Shown here one piece after another: positions 53,275 through 63,130 of a stretch of DNA of 64,000 nucleotides. Origin of the DNA: Chitinophaga sp. S165 (lineage in GTDB: Bacteria; Bacteroidota; Bacteroidia; Chitinophagales; Chitinophagaceae); assembly GCF_003182155.1 (NCBI RefSeq), contig NZ_QGTG01000001.1:1240744-1304743 (forward strand), in the 5' to 3' direction. Numbering within the stretch: the first letter of the stretch is position 1; the number at the start of each line of letters is the position of its first letter. Position numbers and translations under genes: made by a program. The notes below the pieces were generated by a model. The model saw only the letters and a list, made by a program, of their open reading frames with translations, made no database searches and was not told the DNA's origin.

Positions 53275-53299
53275 AATGCGGCCTTTAAAAAGCCGCATT
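53275..53299 (-). terminator. Terminator of module B
   Basis: AATGCGGC / GCCGCATT stem with loop ctttaaaaa. It follows the immunity-type lipoprotein gene by about 200 bases and lies directly before the orphan tip, separating it from module B. Confidence 0.6.
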
Positions 53300-53501
53300 C
53301 ATAATCTATAACAAAAAATATAATTTATATCGTACCCACACAACTTCTACCTGTTTATAACATTTGCTCCAAATTCTCTTATTTCGGTCTTTTTATATGT
53401 TAAACACCATTATACCATCTGATGAATGCTTCAAAAACGCCTCGAATGCCTTCATCAATCGTGATACGCACCCACTTCTAAAACAATACGCTTCAATTGA
53501 A

Positions 53502-54107
53502 TTAGAGCTTCTCCTCTTTAAACTTCCGGCAAAGCTCCATTTTATTCAAAGTCTGGTGAGCATCCAACCAATGGGAAAAATCAGTTAGCTGAATTTTATT
53601 AAAAATTTCTTCAATGAGATCCGGATCATTTGGGATATTTTTGTCATTACCACAGGCACCCATTAGGTATGCATAGATCAATACTTTCGATCCCATTTCT
53701 TTGTTAAAGTGTCCTTCCCATTCCCTTGCTATTGATGAATAAGGTTTGGGGGAATAAATCCAACCACATCGTGAGGAATCACCTTGAAACACCAATATTT
53801 TTTTGAGAATGGTACTGTCTGCATTAAAAAAAGAAGTCACTGCTGTATAGTATACCAGACTATCCTCCTTAAAATCCTCAGGTTTTTTTTTATAAAACTC
53901 CAATAGCCGATCTTCGGAGTTTTTTATATTCCTGACATAACAGTATCTCAAACTATCCAACAATCCATTTAACTGCTGATCAACTGTATACCGGGATACC
54001 TTCGTCGTATCCAGATTTTGCGTCTGAGGCTTTTGTGATTTCCCATTTATACCATTTTGACAGCTCATGAATATCAAATACAGCAAAGTGCTTAATAATA
54101 TACGCAT
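53502..54107 (-). CDS. Putative immunity lipoprotein for Rhs protein B
   Basis: A 201-residue lipoprotein: MRILLSTLLYLIFMSC gives a lipobox ending at Cys16. The mature part is helical and charged, with SRYTVDQQLNGLLDSLRYCY, GDSSRCGWIYSPKPYSSIAR and a closing LDAHQTLNKMELCRKFKEE. It starts 5 bases after the stop of the Rhs gene. Periplasmic location fits a tip that cuts the cell wall or another periplasmic target. No named family recognised. Confidence 0.6.
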   Translation of the reverse strand: MRILLSTLLYLIFMSCQNGINGKSQKPQTQNLDTTKVSRYTVDQQLNGLLDSLRYCYVRNIKNSEDRLLEFYKKKPEDFKEDSLVYYTAVTSFFNADSTILKKILVFQGDSSRCGWIYSPKPYSSIAREWEGHFNKEMGSKVLIYAYLMGACGNDKNIPNDPDLIEEIFNKIQLTDFSHWLDAHQTLNKMELCRKFKEEKL

Positions 54108-54112
54108 TATAA

Positions 54113-57100
54113 TTACTTTATTGGTTTAATAAAATATGTCTGTTTTTTTTCTTGTGTGAGGACCTGTACCCCACTTATAACGGAGCGCGCATTATCTGAT
54201 ACTGGCTTTAATGATCGCTGTGTAATAGGGTCATTGAAGAACGCCTTGGCCTGATCGAATCTAAAATAAACTCTTGCCTCATACGTTTTTCCTTTTACTT
54301 CAAAAGTAGGATTAGCTCCCGGTTGATTATATCCCGCCGGAACATCTCTAGGATGATGTTTATATAATCCGTCCTGCCCCCACTTACTCTCAACTTCAAT
54401 CGTATTACCCTTGGCATCTACCTGAGTCACAACCCCAGAATGAGTTGCCTCCACGTTTCCGTTTTTGTCGACGTTAAAATATATTACTCTATCTCCCGGT
54501 TGATTGGGTTCGTCAAACTTTAACGCCTTATAGTTACCTGTATTATTTAACGGGTCGTTATCCCACTTAGGAGCTTCTTCAATGTTCTGTTTATCTTTAG
54601 GATCTCCTTTGCTATTATCCCAGGCAAAAGAATGGCAATTGTATGCATTATATGCGTCTTTTGCAAAGCCTGTAATGCTACCATAGCTATCATAAGTATA
54701 TAAAGGTGTTGCGCTCCCTGTTTGGACAGCTCCCGTATACGTTTTGCTGTTAATCGCACTATCGCCTCTTCCATCCGGATCTACAAATTTGATAGGATTA
54801 TTCAATACATAATGATACGGCGAATAACTTTCATACTTATCTGCCAATGGATCCTTAACGTGCCATCTTCCTATCTGTCCATCATACATCCTTGCTCCAT
54901 AATCGTACCATTCCAATCCACGATCATCTGCAAATTCCTTATTTTGAAGCTCTTTACCATTAAATTTCAGACGGTTCTCCGGATAATTTGTTCCTTTCAA
55001 TGCATTAGTGCTTATTCCAGGCATTGTCAATCCGTAAGGATAATAGTGCGTCTCTTCCAGTAACGGTCCGCTGCTAATTCCTAACATAATATTATCAAAG
55101 AATACGTCCTGCTGGCTCTCATTACTGGTATAAATATACAAAAAGCCACTTTTCACCATAATCATCTTTTCCACACCCAACTCCTGCAGCTCATCCGGAC
55201 TATTCTTTACTTGCCTTACACCACTATTGTCTTCCACTAATTTAAAATCATTGTCGAATAATATAAAGTTCAAATAAGCCTTCGGACGGTTTGACGAGCT
55301 ATTCTCTTTGTTTTTCTCCTTTAATCGCTGATAGTTATTATTGTAAAAATCTGCATTAAAGGGTGTATTATTAGAACCCGCTGCTGAAGCATGTGATCCA
55401 CCTCCACTACCATTTCCACCAAACGCTTGCACTAAACCAGCCAACATATCTTCCACTGGAAGTTTCTGACTATTATCCCCTGGTCCTTGCGCCTTATAGA
55501 AGGCACGTGCATTAATCTGTACAGTATCTCCTGCCATTACATGCAAAACCAATGACGGACCTACTTTTTTTCCACCCGATTTAGCATTTAATTTTGCCAC
55601 AAATGCGTTTTTCTCTGTAGTCTTATCTTCAGGATAGCCTGCTGGCTTTTCAGCCCTTGTTTCTTCTACATTGCTGAACAAAGCGGCTTCCTTTGAAGCA
55701 GAAACTATTTCCATTGTGGCAGCATACATGTTAAAGTCGGTTTGATCCGTCAGAACAGTACGAACATTACCCAAATGATCCTTTTCGAAATAATCGTATG
55801 CAAATCTTATAGAGTCTCCTGTCTTGTAGATTGGCCGAATACGGCCTTCTTCATGAACAATCAGCTCCAGAGAGTCCTGGGCATATACAAAATTGCCTAC
55901 ATAATCAGTCACCGTTGTTTTGGGAGACGCGCCTGTGCTATCGAGTACTGTCTTACTTAACTTACTGCCTGTTGCATCGTACTGATATGTGATGATGCCT
56001 TTTCCCTTGAGGGCTATCACCACTGGTAAATTCAAATGGTTATAGGTAATTGACGCGATGTTTTTATTTAGGTCCGTAACCAAATTGCCATTGACATCAT
56101 AAGCATAATCATTTCCAGTATTCGTGCCGTCTCTAAAGTCTCCCAGCTTAGCTGTAGCAGTAACACTTGACTTTGCATCTGTCACAGATGCAAGCTTATT
56201 ACTGGTTGCATTAACATAAGAATATGTAAGTTGGTCAATGAAATCATTCGATACTCCAATCATTCCCTTTTGCCACATTGACCTGATGTTACCATTTGCA
56301 TCGTAGGAAAGGTTGCTGACTGTAAAATCTTTTTTATCCTGTGCCCAGTTGGCACCATTTTTCTGAGTAAAATATGCTCCTGTTAACCGGTTTGCCTTGT
56401 CGTAATAATAACCATATGCCCACGCACTGTCGGCTCGTGTTTTCCATTTAACACCAGAAACATTTCCATTATACTGGCTGCTATCGAAGCCATAATCGTA
56501 GCTCAATTCCTGGCCAAACCAATTTGAAGTACTGCTTCCACCAGACACGAAGTTTTTATTGATGCCCTGTATCCATCCCCGCACATTATAAGTATAATTC
56601 AAAGTATCGAGCAAACTTCCTGAGGTGGTGACTCCCAGACGCTTCAATTTCAGTTGTCCCAACTCATCATAGCTATTAACCGCAATTAGCTTTTCCTCAC
56701 CGGTGTTTAGACGCTTCCGGACCGTAAGCAGCCTGCCACCATGATCATATGTCATATTCGTCGCCAAAATGGTTTGCTGATTGATGCTTTTAGGATTCTG
56801 ATGTCGCAAATAAGTGCTTAACACGGCTCCTTTAAAACTATAAAGCGTGGACAGGACATCCTTTCCTCCTACATTATTCTCACTTATTACCTGCACAGGA
56901 CGTCTTTTGTCATTGTAATAGATAGTAGTCGTCAGCCATTTATCCGAATTTAAAACCCTCACTTTGCGGCCTGTCACCAATCCCTCTGTCATATTGCTAT
57001 AAGCAGTTGCTAACGCCTCGGGGTAAAGCGTATCGGATGCCTGTGGCTTCGATATATCGCTACTTATCCAACCAAGCTTTCCATTATAATCATAGTTATC

Positions 57101-58519
57101 ATAAAATGTATACGTCAACGGTGTTAATGACGCTGATGAAATACCAGCCAATGAACTTGCTGAAACAATTGTTGTATCTGTAGATGTAGGATTAATTTCC
57201 GCCAGAAAATCAGATCCTGTGCCTGAATCAAATTCACCAAGCATTGTTATACTATTACTGGCGGTATATAATGAACTACCATCATAATCGTATAGTGCAA
57301 GATCAGTCTTTCCAGGTGACACATTGCTTATAAATTGAGAACTCCCCGCGCCATTCATATTTGCCTGCAAAGCTTCTCTCGTAGAACTCCCTTTATAAAT
57401 AGCAGTCATTACTGGCCGGCTAAGCCCATCGTAAAAGGTGGCAAACCATTCCATTGGCGACTGTACCCGCTGAATGGAATCCTGCGTAAATACCAGTCTA
57501 TCCCTCAAATCGTACACCATAAAAGTCCGCCCTGCACCAGGCACTTTCTTTATTACCATACGTCGCTGATCATCGTACTGGTATTGAAAACAAAGATCAT
57601 CTGCTATCATGGTACTAATGCTCCACGCATTTCTCATTACAGCCTCAACTGCTAATGGAGGGATTACAAATCTAAGGTTTCCCAGATCGTCATTTACGTA
57701 GTATGTACATAACCAGCCAATATGCGCAGTCCCCGGCGTACCAGAAAGCTGTACCTTCTTCAGAACCAATTGTCCATTTTTGTCCTTAAATTCGACTACC
57801 TGATTTTTCGCTTCGTTTATCACCACATTTTTATATAACTGACCAGCCGCATATGTACCCGCACTGGTCGGGACGCTGGCGGTCACATTCCATATTCTTA
57901 CAGAATCTCCTACCGTATTAACCTGGTATTGGTTCTGTTGTGGGCGGCTAACCCAGCTACTTCCAGGACCATAGTCTTTCAGTGGACGGTTAAGCGGAGA
58001 GGCTTCAAACTCTGTCCTGCTATAAAAAATACTGTCTCCCGCTATGCCAGGATTAAGGATCCCGTTTCGATAGAACACTTTCTGTACGGCAAAAGGGGTA
58101 CTTTTAAACTTCCCGTCACTCACATTACCAGATTGCTGCACATAAGGCATATATTTATAGCTTTCCCGTCCAAAATCATCATATACTACGGGCACTACCA
58201 TATCTCCGCCAGCACTACTGACACCCTTTAATACTGTCTGCAGCGGACGCCCAAGCCCATCAAAATATTGTGTGGTTTGCTTTACTTCCCTGGTCTTTTT
58301 TGACATCAGCACAGATACCGTAGTGTCTGTCACCGGCATATCTGGTTCCCAAGTTCTGACATAATTGCTCACCGTATTTGTATATGCGGCAGGCGTTTGT
58401 ACAGGAGTGGCAACCGCACGCGTCCCTCCCGGCCTGTTAGTCTGAGCAGATAAAACACCGGTATGCAAAACACCTACCAGTAATAATCCTGCAATTATCC
58501 TATATTGTATAAAATTCAT
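54113..58519 (-). CDS. Rhs protein B with Cys/His peptidase-like tip
   Basis: A 1468-residue exported Rhs protein (signal to LSAQTN). Layout as in Rhs protein A: DUF6443-like start, YD-type repeats, [14 protein letters not shown] near residue 912, beta insert, core ending [12 protein letters not shown] (Gly1250). The 218-residue tip is unrelated to that of A. It has [12 protein letters not shown] (Cys1295), [22 protein letters not shown] (His1360) and [15 protein letters not shown], the order of an NlpC/P60- or CHAP-like papain-fold hydrolase. A cell-wall amidase or peptidase role is inference, supported by the lipoprotein gene 5 bases downstream. Confidence 0.88.
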   Translation of the reverse strand: MNFIQYRIIAGLLLVGVLHTGVLSAQTNRPGGTRAVATPVQTPAAYTNTVSNYVRTWEPDMPVTDTTVSVLMSKKTREVKQTTQYFDGLGRPLQTVLKGVSSAGGDMVVPVVYDDFGRESYKYMPYVQQSGNVSDGKFKSTPFAVQKVFYRNGILNPGIAGDSIFYSRTEFEASPLNRPLKDYGPGSSWVSRPQQNQYQVNTVGDSVRIWNVTASVPTSAGTYAAGQLYKNVVINEAKNQVVEFKDKNGQLVLKKVQLSGTPGTAHIGWLCTYYVNDDLGNLRFVIPPLAVEAVMRNAWSISTMIADDLCFQYQYDDQRRMVIKKVPGAGRTFMVYDLRDRLVFTQDSIQRVQSPMEWFATFYDGLSRPVMTAIYKGSSTREALQANMNGAGSSQFISNVSPGKTDLALYDYDGSSLYTASNSITMLGEFDSGTGSDFLAEINPTSTDTTIVSASSLAGISSASLTPLTYTFYDNYDYNGKLGWISSDISKPQASDTLYPEALATAYSNMTEGLVTGRKVRVLNSDKWLTTTIYYNDKRRPVQVISENNVGGKDVLSTLYSFKGAVLSTYLRHQNPKSINQQTILATNMTYDHGGRLLTVRKRLNTGEEKLIAVNSYDELGQLKLKRLGVTTSGSLLDTLNYTYNVRGWIQGINKNFVSGGSSTSNWFGQELSYDYGFDSSQYNGNVSGVKWKTRADSAWAYGYYYDKANRLTGAYFTQKNGANWAQDKKDFTVSNLSYDANGNIRSMWQKGMIGVSNDFIDQLTYSYVNATSNKLASVTDAKSSVTATAKLGDFRDGTNTGNDYAYDVNGNLVTDLNKNIASITYNHLNLPVVIALKGKGIITYQYDATGSKLSKTVLDSTGASPKTTVTDYVGNFVYAQDSLELIVHEEGRIRPIYKTGDSIRFAYDYFEKDHLGNVRTVLTDQTDFNMYAATMEIVSASKEAALFSNVEETRAEKPAGYPEDKTTEKNAFVAKLNAKSGGKKVGPSLVLHVMAGDTVQINARAFYKAQGPGDNSQKLPVEDMLAGLVQAFGGNGSGGGSHASAAGSNNTPFNADFYNNNYQRLKEKNKENSSSNRPKAYLNFILFDNDFKLVEDNSGVRQVKNSPDELQELGVEKMIMVKSGFLYIYTSNESQQDVFFDNIMLGISSGPLLEETHYYPYGLTMPGISTNALKGTNYPENRLKFNGKELQNKEFADDRGLEWYDYGARMYDGQIGRWHVKDPLADKYESYSPYHYVLNNPIKFVDPDGRGDSAINSKTYTGAVQTGSATPLYTYDSYGSITGFAKDAYNAYNCHSFAWDNSKGDPKDKQNIEEAPKWDNDPLNNTGNYKALKFDEPNQPGDRVIYFNVDKNGNVEATHSGVVTQVDAKGNTIEVESKWGQDGLYKHHPRDVPAGYNQPGANPTFEVKGKTYEARVYFRFDQAKAFFNDPITQRSLKPVSDNARSVISGVQVLTQEKKQTYFIKPIK

Positions 58520-58531
58520 ATTGTATAGGTA

Positions 58532-61500
58532 TTATTTGGTGATAGATGCCTGGAACTGATAGTCAAACTGCTTAAATATTTTCCGTTCCTGGTCTCTGAT
58601 TACTTTTAATCTGCCAAGGCTGTCATAGGAATAATATAATATCTGGTTGTTATCATTACACTCTGTAGTTACTCCAACCAATGGATCATAAGTATAAGTA
58701 TACATTGCAGCACCAAGAGGTAATAACCTCAACTCATCAATAGAACCCGTTCCTGTTATAGTAATAGAGGTCACACCTTTAATTTTATGCTGAAAGTATG
58801 TCCATCCTCTCACGAACTGGCCTTTCAATGGATACCCCGCTATTGTTCCTGCTATGTTGTAAGGAGATGTATTTTTAGTCCAATAAGAAACAACATAAGT
58901 TTTAGCAGCAGTAAGCCCTGTTTTAGTAACAGCACCACTTGCTATATTATAGCATTTCATACCAGTTATACCTGCAGTATCAATTACGGTTCCTGCATAT
59001 GTCCAGTTGCCTTTCCCACCTGCTTCAAAACTACTATATGCAATAGCTGATGCAGCTGCATTCGTCACCTTTGCTATCGGCACCATAGGGGAATAGTCCC
59101 ACAGATATCCCGTACTGTCACCGCCAGCATTATGACTGTCCAGTAAATTCCCTGTAGCATCATAACTATCGAAATAATTTTCACCCCGGTAAGCTGGATG
59201 CAATAATAACTGTCCGGTTGAACTGATATTTGAGACAGTCGTATCGGCTAATGGGCTATCATTCCGCAACTGATAGATTACTTTTGGTTTGTAAGCATCT
59301 CCGAATTTACTGTACTCAATAAAAGCACCTTGTACTAATCTTTTGCCAGAAGTTCCTGTAACAAGCGTCTGTTCCTCTATCAATGGAGTGATAATGTGCT
59401 GCAACTTCATTTTTTGAACGAATGAATTACTACCAGCACTTGTATAGTCATCAGGATACCGATACTTTTTCGTTACTATTTTCCCGTCACTGGTTAAGGT
59501 CTGCATACCTGTCATCTGCTTATGGTTGACATTCCCATAAAAAAAGTTTTTAACAGCAACTAAGGTTTGACTTCCACTATATGTCGTTTTTGTCTCTTTG
59601 CTCAGTACCGGCCATACGGAATAGTTATCGTAAAATTTAATCCTGTACTGAGGCTCCATCATTGCAGCGGTCACTCTTGTTATCTCGTCAAAGGCATACA
59701 GCTTCAATCCTTTTATAGTTTCACTGTTTGCACCAGAGATGTACTCATTTTCAGTCTTTTCTACTAATACTCCTGCCGAATCATATGACATACTTTTGAG
59801 AAGCTTTCCGTTCCACAATCCAGGCATTGATGGCAGAAAAGGTAAGGCTGTATTACTATTCTCATAATTGAAATAGTAATATTCATTCTGCCCCCCTTCT
59901 CCATTCTCTCCCAATTTTTCCGTAACCTTGTCATATCCGACCGGATTTGCGCTTGAATTCAATCCTGCAGAGAAGACCGTACTGGATTCCCTTCCCACAT
60001 AGCCAGCTGTATAAGTGCATGACATAGCATCTCCTGTCCATGGATCGATATTACTTGTATACTGGAATGAATAGTATGTCACCGGTTTGGTGATCAACCT
60101 TCCGGAAGAAGTATCACCATTCATTCTATACTCATATTTCTTTACATTGTAGTACTTACCGTCTACCTTGTTTCTTATAGCCTTGATTCTTAAACCGGCG
60201 CCCAATTTCCTATTTGTCTTGATCCGCTCATCATATGCAGCCCACATTCTGGTGGAGTATCCCTGAACATACCTGCTCTCTATTACATAGGTACCTGGAA
60301 AACAGACTACGTCCTGGTTATCTCCGTTAAAAAAGTTGCTGTATGATGTAAAAAATTGTCCATTCCTGTACACATTTGCATATACGTATTGAAGCTCCGG
60401 ATTAATCAGATCTGGCGCATTAGGATCCGTTTTTGAGTAGCTAAAACGGAAATTAACTTTCGGTGTATCATTAACAATGATAAACGTATCCAGACTCCTG
60501 CTGAAGGTATAATCATCATCCGCTTCAGTATGAAAAGTCACTGGTGTAATATAATATCTATCGTCGCCTACAAGATTTGAATAATCGTTAAGCTCATATT
60601 CAAATTCCGTACTTCCACCTGTGGGATATGTCATCGACGATAAAACACCCCTCCTTATATTTGCAATTGTTGTATCAGGCTCCCTGTTCGCTCCTCCAAA
60701 ATATTGCCCCGCCTGGCGTACAGTAAGAGCAGGTGCTAACGACTGGTTAGGCCTGTTGTTATAATATCCCCAATAATCAACCGATCTTGTCACTTTGGGA
60801 GGCAAGTTGGTCTGATCAAAATAGGTAAACTTATAAGGTGACTTCTTGAATGCAGTACTGCTGCCATACTCAACTATTGAGTCTAATTTCAGGCGGGAAT
60901 AACCTGATCCTGTGAAATAATTGTAATAAAAGGAAAATCCCTTAATCTGTGCCCCAGTTTGATTCTTTATTATGAGATCGGATAGCTTCCCTGGTTTGAT
61001 ACTGTTGATGTACTCCAAGTCTGTTCTATCACTGGTTATAAAATCAATCGTACCTCCCGGGAAGACGATTTGTCTAAGAGACGATTCATGTACAACCTGT
61101 TTACTGCTATAATAAGTTTCATATGTGCCTGCGGGGCCAGAAGAACAAAATCCCGTAAGAAACGTCTGATTGTATTTCTTTTCTGACCAATATAATGGGG
61201 ATACAATATCACCTTTCACATCGTACAAAAATTTAATAATATTCCTGGCCGGCGTGACAATAGAATCCAGATACCACGCAGTAGTAACAGGTATCCCGGC
61301 ATTAAACGATGTTAGTGGCGTGCCCTCAGGTGCAGGCGCAGAACTGGATGGATAGCTATAATCTACGGAAGACTCTGTCCTGCCAAAATAGTATATATTT
61401 CCTACCCCATCCGTAACTTTCCAGTTGCCAAGCGTTTCCTGGAATTCTGCTAACAAAGTATTCTGTTCATCCATCAAAACTTTTGATCCATTTGCTTTCT

Positions 61501-62026
61501 TATCCAACACAAATTTGCCTGTAAATCCAGCGAAATTGAAACTAAAGAGATCAGGATCGGAATCCGTCCTGCCAACAAAAACATCGTTCAAATATTGTTT
61601 TTCCGCAGGCCAGTTCGCGGTTATTGCATAATCATTGCTGGCAGTATTCGGTGGTAATGCGGCTTCCCGAAAATAGCCTCCATTACCGAAATCATCCGCT
61701 CCCCGAACTGTCCGGGTTATAACACCACCTGCTGACATGGTCCAGCCCAAGCCCACCCAACCGGCATTTTCATTAACCCTCACTCCGTTAGAACTGTAGG
61801 TAAGTGTAATGGGAAGTGAAAAATCATTTATCTCAACATTGTAAAGGGGCACAGATATAGAGGGCATACCAGAATAATAACTTACAGGGGTCTCACCAAA
61901 ACGCCCGAGGGATGCAGCTGTTGGAGAAGGTGGAATTATCTTACCTGGTTGATATATTAGTTGAGCTTTTATATTCCCCACAAGAAGGATTGCTAGAAAA
62001 GCTACCATAAGAAGTCGTCGATACAT
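58532..62026 (-). CDS. Large secreted SpvB/TcB-like protein B
   Basis: An 1164-residue exported protein; start ATG 62026 (MYRRLLMVAFLAILLVGNIK, cleavage after KAQ), since the upstream in-frame start is a TTG outside the signal. SpvB/TcB-like N-terminus: ISVPLYNVEINDFSLPITLT, YSSNGVRVNENAGWVGLGWT, MSAGGVITRTVRG. YD-like end (YYSYDSLGRLKVIRDQERK, IFKQFDYQFQASITK). Same place and architecture as 45276-48821, but the middle is strongly diverged, unlike the neighbouring Rhs and barrel copies. It stops 12 bases before the Rhs start, so the two are probably made together. Confidence 0.8.
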   Translation of the reverse strand: MYRRLLMVAFLAILLVGNIKAQLIYQPGKIIPPSPTAASLGRFGETPVSYYSGMPSISVPLYNVEINDFSLPITLTYSSNGVRVNENAGWVGLGWTMSAGGVITRTVRGADDFGNGGYFREAALPPNTASNDYAITANWPAEKQYLNDVFVGRTDSDPDLFSFNFAGFTGKFVLDKKANGSKVLMDEQNTLLAEFQETLGNWKVTDGVGNIYYFGRTESSVDYSYPSSSAPAPEGTPLTSFNAGIPVTTAWYLDSIVTPARNIIKFLYDVKGDIVSPLYWSEKKYNQTFLTGFCSSGPAGTYETYYSSKQVVHESSLRQIVFPGGTIDFITSDRTDLEYINSIKPGKLSDLIIKNQTGAQIKGFSFYYNYFTGSGYSRLKLDSIVEYGSSTAFKKSPYKFTYFDQTNLPPKVTRSVDYWGYYNNRPNQSLAPALTVRQAGQYFGGANREPDTTIANIRRGVLSSMTYPTGGSTEFEYELNDYSNLVGDDRYYITPVTFHTEADDDYTFSRSLDTFIIVNDTPKVNFRFSYSKTDPNAPDLINPELQYVYANVYRNGQFFTSYSNFFNGDNQDVVCFPGTYVIESRYVQGYSTRMWAAYDERIKTNRKLGAGLRIKAIRNKVDGKYYNVKKYEYRMNGDTSSGRLITKPVTYYSFQYTSNIDPWTGDAMSCTYTAGYVGRESSTVFSAGLNSSANPVGYDKVTEKLGENGEGGQNEYYYFNYENSNTALPFLPSMPGLWNGKLLKSMSYDSAGVLVEKTENEYISGANSETIKGLKLYAFDEITRVTAAMMEPQYRIKFYDNYSVWPVLSKETKTTYSGSQTLVAVKNFFYGNVNHKQMTGMQTLTSDGKIVTKKYRYPDDYTSAGSNSFVQKMKLQHIITPLIEEQTLVTGTSGKRLVQGAFIEYSKFGDAYKPKVIYQLRNDSPLADTTVSNISSTGQLLLHPAYRGENYFDSYDATGNLLDSHNAGGDSTGYLWDYSPMVPIAKVTNAAASAIAYSSFEAGGKGNWTYAGTVIDTAGITGMKCYNIASGAVTKTGLTAAKTYVVSYWTKNTSPYNIAGTIAGYPLKGQFVRGWTYFQHKIKGVTSITITGTGSIDELRLLPLGAAMYTYTYDPLVGVTTECNDNNQILYYSYDSLGRLKVIRDQERKIFKQFDYQFQASITK

Positions 62027-62122
62027 AAGTATAGATTGTTTGTTATAGGCCACAGTACACCTACTAATAGCCAATAGGAAACCGAATTATTACCGAATTA
62101 TAGATATCCGTAAGAATATAAC

Positions 62123-63109
62123 CTATTTAGACATTAATTTACTTACAGACTCGTTTAACTTCGTTATCTGATCTTTCTGCTGTTGCATTTGTAATTTCTG
62201 CTCTTTGTTAATCTTCTCCTGCTCTATCAAATGCAATGTCAACTCTTCTACCTTCTGCAGCAGGATCCTATTCATCTCACCCAGATCCAGTCCTTCTTTT
62301 GCTACCTCTTTTGCAGACGGAACATCAGGCAAATGTTTATTTTCTTTTATATAGGCGTCCAGTTCTGATAGGGAAGGCAATTTATACTCAGGCTCAAATA
62401 CGAAATCCGGCCATGTAGCAGCCTGCGTAACTTTAACTCTCCTTGCTGCTATTGTTCCTTCTACAGCTAATTTACTTGTACCGACATTCCTGGTCCCGAT
62501 ACCAACGCTGCCACCAAAATAGTTAAGTCCAGCTCCATTGAAATATCCCGTATTCCCATAGGTCATACCATACATGTTCACTGTGTTATCCACCGCCGAT
62601 TTCGCACCATATATTGTTCCTCCTGTAGCTGGTTGGTAAGTGGAAGGGTTTTGAACACCATCATAAACAGTAGGCATTACCGTATAGTTAGAATAGTATT
62701 TATATGTTGTGTTACCGCGCAGCCAGATAACGACACTTGCGGAAGCATTACCAAAAGAGGCATCCACCCAACCTCCAATGAAAGAACTGTAAGATGCCAC
62801 GTGACTATTGGCCTCCCTGAGATCCGCATCAATAAACTCAGACCCACAACCCCAGTTGTTGACATGGAATCTAAATTTTGCGATAATGGATCCTCTCCAT
62901 GAGCTGTCCTGATGAGGGTTGGATCTACCGATTTCCAGTTCCGTAGCCAGATGCGATGAATTTGCGCCATCTACGAACGCAACCGGATAATAAACACCAA
63001 TTTGCCCGTTTACCGTGATAGTCCCAGAAAACTGGGCGCTTGCGGTCTTCACACTTAAAACCCCCGCAACACAAAACAAAACACTTACTAATCTTAAAAC
63101 TTTGTTCAT
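62123..63109 (-). CDS. Secreted fibre-like protein B
   Basis: A 328-residue exported protein (signal to SAQFS). Head domain with TELEIGRSNPHQDSSWRGSI, FRFHVNNWGCGSEFIDADLR and FIGGWVDASFGNAS, middle GSVGIGTRNVGTSKLAVEGT, then the shared end block VTQAATWPDFVFEPEYKLPS, NKHLPDVPSAKEV, LGEMNRILLQKVEELTLHLI and a longer Gln/Lys coiled coil. It is the counterpart of the 50054 protein; module B has no counterpart of the 48845 protein. The barrel gene stops 21 bases upstream. Confidence 0.78.
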   Translation of the reverse strand: MNKVLRLVSVLFCVAGVLSVKTASAQFSGTITVNGQIGVYYPVAFVDGANSSHLATELEIGRSNPHQDSSWRGSIIAKFRFHVNNWGCGSEFIDADLREANSHVASYSSFIGGWVDASFGNASASVVIWLRGNTTYKYYSNYTVMPTVYDGVQNPSTYQPATGGTIYGAKSAVDNTVNMYGMTYGNTGYFNGAGLNYFGGSVGIGTRNVGTSKLAVEGTIAARRVKVTQAATWPDFVFEPEYKLPSLSELDAYIKENKHLPDVPSAKEVAKEGLDLGEMNRILLQKVEELTLHLIEQEKINKEQKLQMQQQKDQITKLNESVSKLMSK

Positions 63110-63130
63110 ATTTATTTTTATATTTTAATT

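Noticed and set aside
53364..53490. Small coding fragment after the immunity lipoprotein gene
   Set aside because: Short open pieces exist in several frames (for example LMKAFEAFLKHSSDG), but none has a start, a motif or a link I can support.
40901..58519. T6SS Rhs effectors
   Set aside because: The Rhs proteins carry signal peptides and have no PAAR or VgrG partner, so T6SS loading is unlikely.
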